DNA from: WGMK01 sp044359155
GTDB lineage: Bacteria; Hydrogenedentota; Hydrogenedentia; Hydrogenedentales; JAEUWI01
NCBI GenBank assembly: GCA_044359155.1
Contig: JBIKMR010000220.1
Span: forward strand, 1 to 7,548
Reading direction: 5' to 3'
DNA: 7,548 nucleotides
A model generated the notes under the pieces. That model was not told the DNA's origin. It did no database searches and saw only the letters and a list, made by a program, of their open reading frames with translations. Shown piece after piece: positions 6,385-7,548 of the stretch; the stretch's first letter is position 1, and each line of letters begins with the position of its first letter. The translations under genes were made by a program, and so were the position numbers.

Positions 6385-7548
6385 GTCACGTTCCTGATGC
6401 TGTTCGGCAATACCGCCATGAAGCGGTCGATGTGTTCCTGTTCAATGATGAGGGGGGGGAGCAGGCGGAGCACGTCTGGCCCGGCGCTGCCCACGATGAA
6501 GCCCGCGTCGGCAAGGTCTGCCACCAGCGGGGCCACGGGGCCGGTGAACTTGAGGCCAATCATCAGGCCCTTGCCCCGCAGCTCGGTGATCATGGGGTGT
6601 TCGGCCATCAGCGTGGTAAGGCGCTCGCGGAAATAGGCGGCCTTCTCGCGCACCTGCGCAAGGAAGCCGGGCCGCAGGATTTCGTTCATGGTGGCCAGCG
6701 CGGCGGCGCAGCTGAGGGGGTTGCCGCCAAAGGTGCAGCCGTGCGACCCCACGCTGAAACCGCTGGCCACTTTGCTGGAACAGCCCATCGCGCCGATCGG
6801 CACGCCGTTGCCCAGGCCCTTGGCCGTGGTCATGATGTCTGGCGTGACGCCGTATTGCTCGTGCGCGTAGAGGCTGCCCGTGCGCCCGTTGCCGCATTGC
6901 ACCTCGTCGAGTATCAGCAGGATGCCCTTCCGGTCGCAGAGGTTGCGCACACCCTGTAGGTAGGCGTCCATCGCCGCCGTAACGCCGCCCTCGCCTTGCA
7001 CGGGTTCCAGCAGAATCGCGCCGGTCCGGTCCGTCACGGCAGCCTCGAGCGAACTGAGGTTGTTGAACTCGACATGCAGGATGTCCGGCAGCACAGGCTC
7101 GAATCCCTGGTGGTACTTGGGCTGGCCCGTGGCGGTGACCGTGGCAAAAGTGCGCCCGTGGAAGGAATGGTTGGCGGCAATGATCTCCGGCTTCGGCGTG
7201 CCCTGCTCGGCCCAATAGCGCCGCGCCAGCTTCATGGCCGTCTCGTTGGCCTCGGCACCGCTGTTGCAAAAGAACCAGCGGTCCGCGAAGGTGTGTTCGC
7301 AGAGCAGTTCCGCAAGCGCCACCTGCGGCTCGATGTAGTAATGGTTGGACACGTGCAGCAGCTTGGCGGCCTGTTCCTGTATCGCCCGGGTGACGGCAGG
7401 GTGGGCATGGCCCAGCCCCGTGACGGCAACGCCCGCGAAGAGGTCCAGATATTCCCGGCCCTCAATGTCCCACACGTTCACGCCCTCGCCCCGTGCCAAC
7501 GCCAGGCGTCGCGTGCCATACGTATTGATGATGCACGCGTCGTTCCGC
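6378..7548 (-). CDS. argD: Acetylornithine aminotransferase, 5' end cut by the window
   Basis: This class-III PLP aminotransferase converts N-acetylglutamate semialdehyde and glutamate to N-acetylornithine plus 2-oxoglutarate. The frame stays open to the right edge (first full codon at 7547-7545), giving 389 residues. The extra 16 residues, CIINTYGTRR-LALARGEG, are the usual NTYGR.PLALVRGEG start of ArgD, so a TTG at 7499 is not the true start and only about ten residues are missing. Counting from the edge, visible motifs are NSGAEANETA (95-104), FHGRT (129-133), EPVQGEGG (181-188), DEVQCGNGRTG (214-224, PLP-ring Asp), TTAKGLGNG with the PLP-lysine at 243, TFGGNPL (272-278) and the ArgD-like end VLRLLPPLII. 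These favour ArgD over GABA or ornithine aminotransferases, and the argF neighbour supports it. A dual role in lysine synthesis (succinyldiaminopimelate) is possible, as in other ArgD proteins. It is the most upstream gene seen in the operon. Confidence 0.95.
   Translation of the reverse strand, partial: RNDACIINTYGTRRLALARGEGVNVWDIEGREYLDLFAGVAVTGLGHAHPAVTRAIQEQAAKLLHVSNHYYIEPQVALAELLCEHTFADRWFFCNSGAEANETAMKLARRYWAEQGTPKPEIIAANHSFHGRTFATVTATGQPKYHQGFEPVLPDILHVEFNNLSSLEAAVTDRTGAILLEPVQGEGGVTAAMDAYLQGVRNLCDRKGILLILDEVQCGNGRTGSLYAHEQYGVTPDIMTTAKGLGNGVPIGAMGCSSKVASGFSVGSHGCTFGGNPLSCAAALATMNEILRPGFLAQVREKAAYFRERLTTLMAEHPMITELRGKGLMIGLKFTGPVAPLVADLADAGFIVGSAGPDVLRLLPPLIIEQEHIDRFMAVLPNSIRNVTW

Noticed and set aside
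5446..6636. A 396-codon open frame on the plus strand opposite argF and the end of argD.
   Set aside because: It is antisense to two clear enzymes with intact motifs. Its His/Val/Gly-rich composition is the usual shadow of GC-rich coding DNA, and I recognise no domain in it.
7497..7499. TTG at 7499 as the start of argD.
   Set aside because: The frame stays open to the window edge and encodes the conserved NTYG...LALARGEG start of ArgD, so the gene continues beyond the window.

Overview
The window reads as GC-rich chromosomal DNA of a free-living bacterium. It holds one end of an arginine biosynthesis operon next to a large secreted metallopeptidase. The best lineage clue is a tandem 50-residue motif with core LSLSELxRVxQLxNAG followed by ED.F.PG...C. 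From memory (no search could be run), this motif recurs in secreted proteins of Candidatus Hydrogenedentota and related PVC-like or planctomycete-like lineages. I treat that assignment as a suggestion only.

Layout. (1) 1-166, plus strand: the last 54 codons of a gene entering from the left, probably a beta-sandwich tail. (2) 187-217: a strong hairpin between convergent genes, likely a terminator for both. (3) 222-3122, minus: a 966-residue exported protein with a signal peptide, two 50-residue EF-hand/dockerin-like repeats, a DUF5011-type Ig domain, three leucine-rich repeats and an M64-type (IgA-peptidase family) zinc peptidase domain. (4) 3123-3226: a short divergent promoter region. (5) 3227-3967, plus: a small intact endonuclease/exonuclease/phosphatase-superfamily enzyme. 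(6) 3968-4095: a non-coding convergent gap with a C/G-rich repeat-like stretch and a perfect 10-bp hairpin. (7) 4096-7548, minus: argD (5' end outside the window), argF and argG, transcribed in that order.

How the genes work together. ArgD makes N-acetylornithine, ArgF converts ornithine to citrulline, and ArgG joins citrulline to aspartate, so three late steps of arginine synthesis are co-oriented. argD and argF overlap by 7 bp. argF and argG are separated by a 156-bp gap holding a large imperfect palindrome with a 10-bp internal rhythm. argH is not in the window: the operon ends after argG against the convergent nuclease/phosphatase gene. The peptidase and the nuclease/phosphatase share only a divergent promoter region, and no functional link between them is visible.

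The most interesting items are the peptidase's domain architecture, including a Cys-rich insert inside its catalytic region, and the periodic palindrome between argF and argG. Nothing here amounts to a clear new defence, mobile or RNA-based system.
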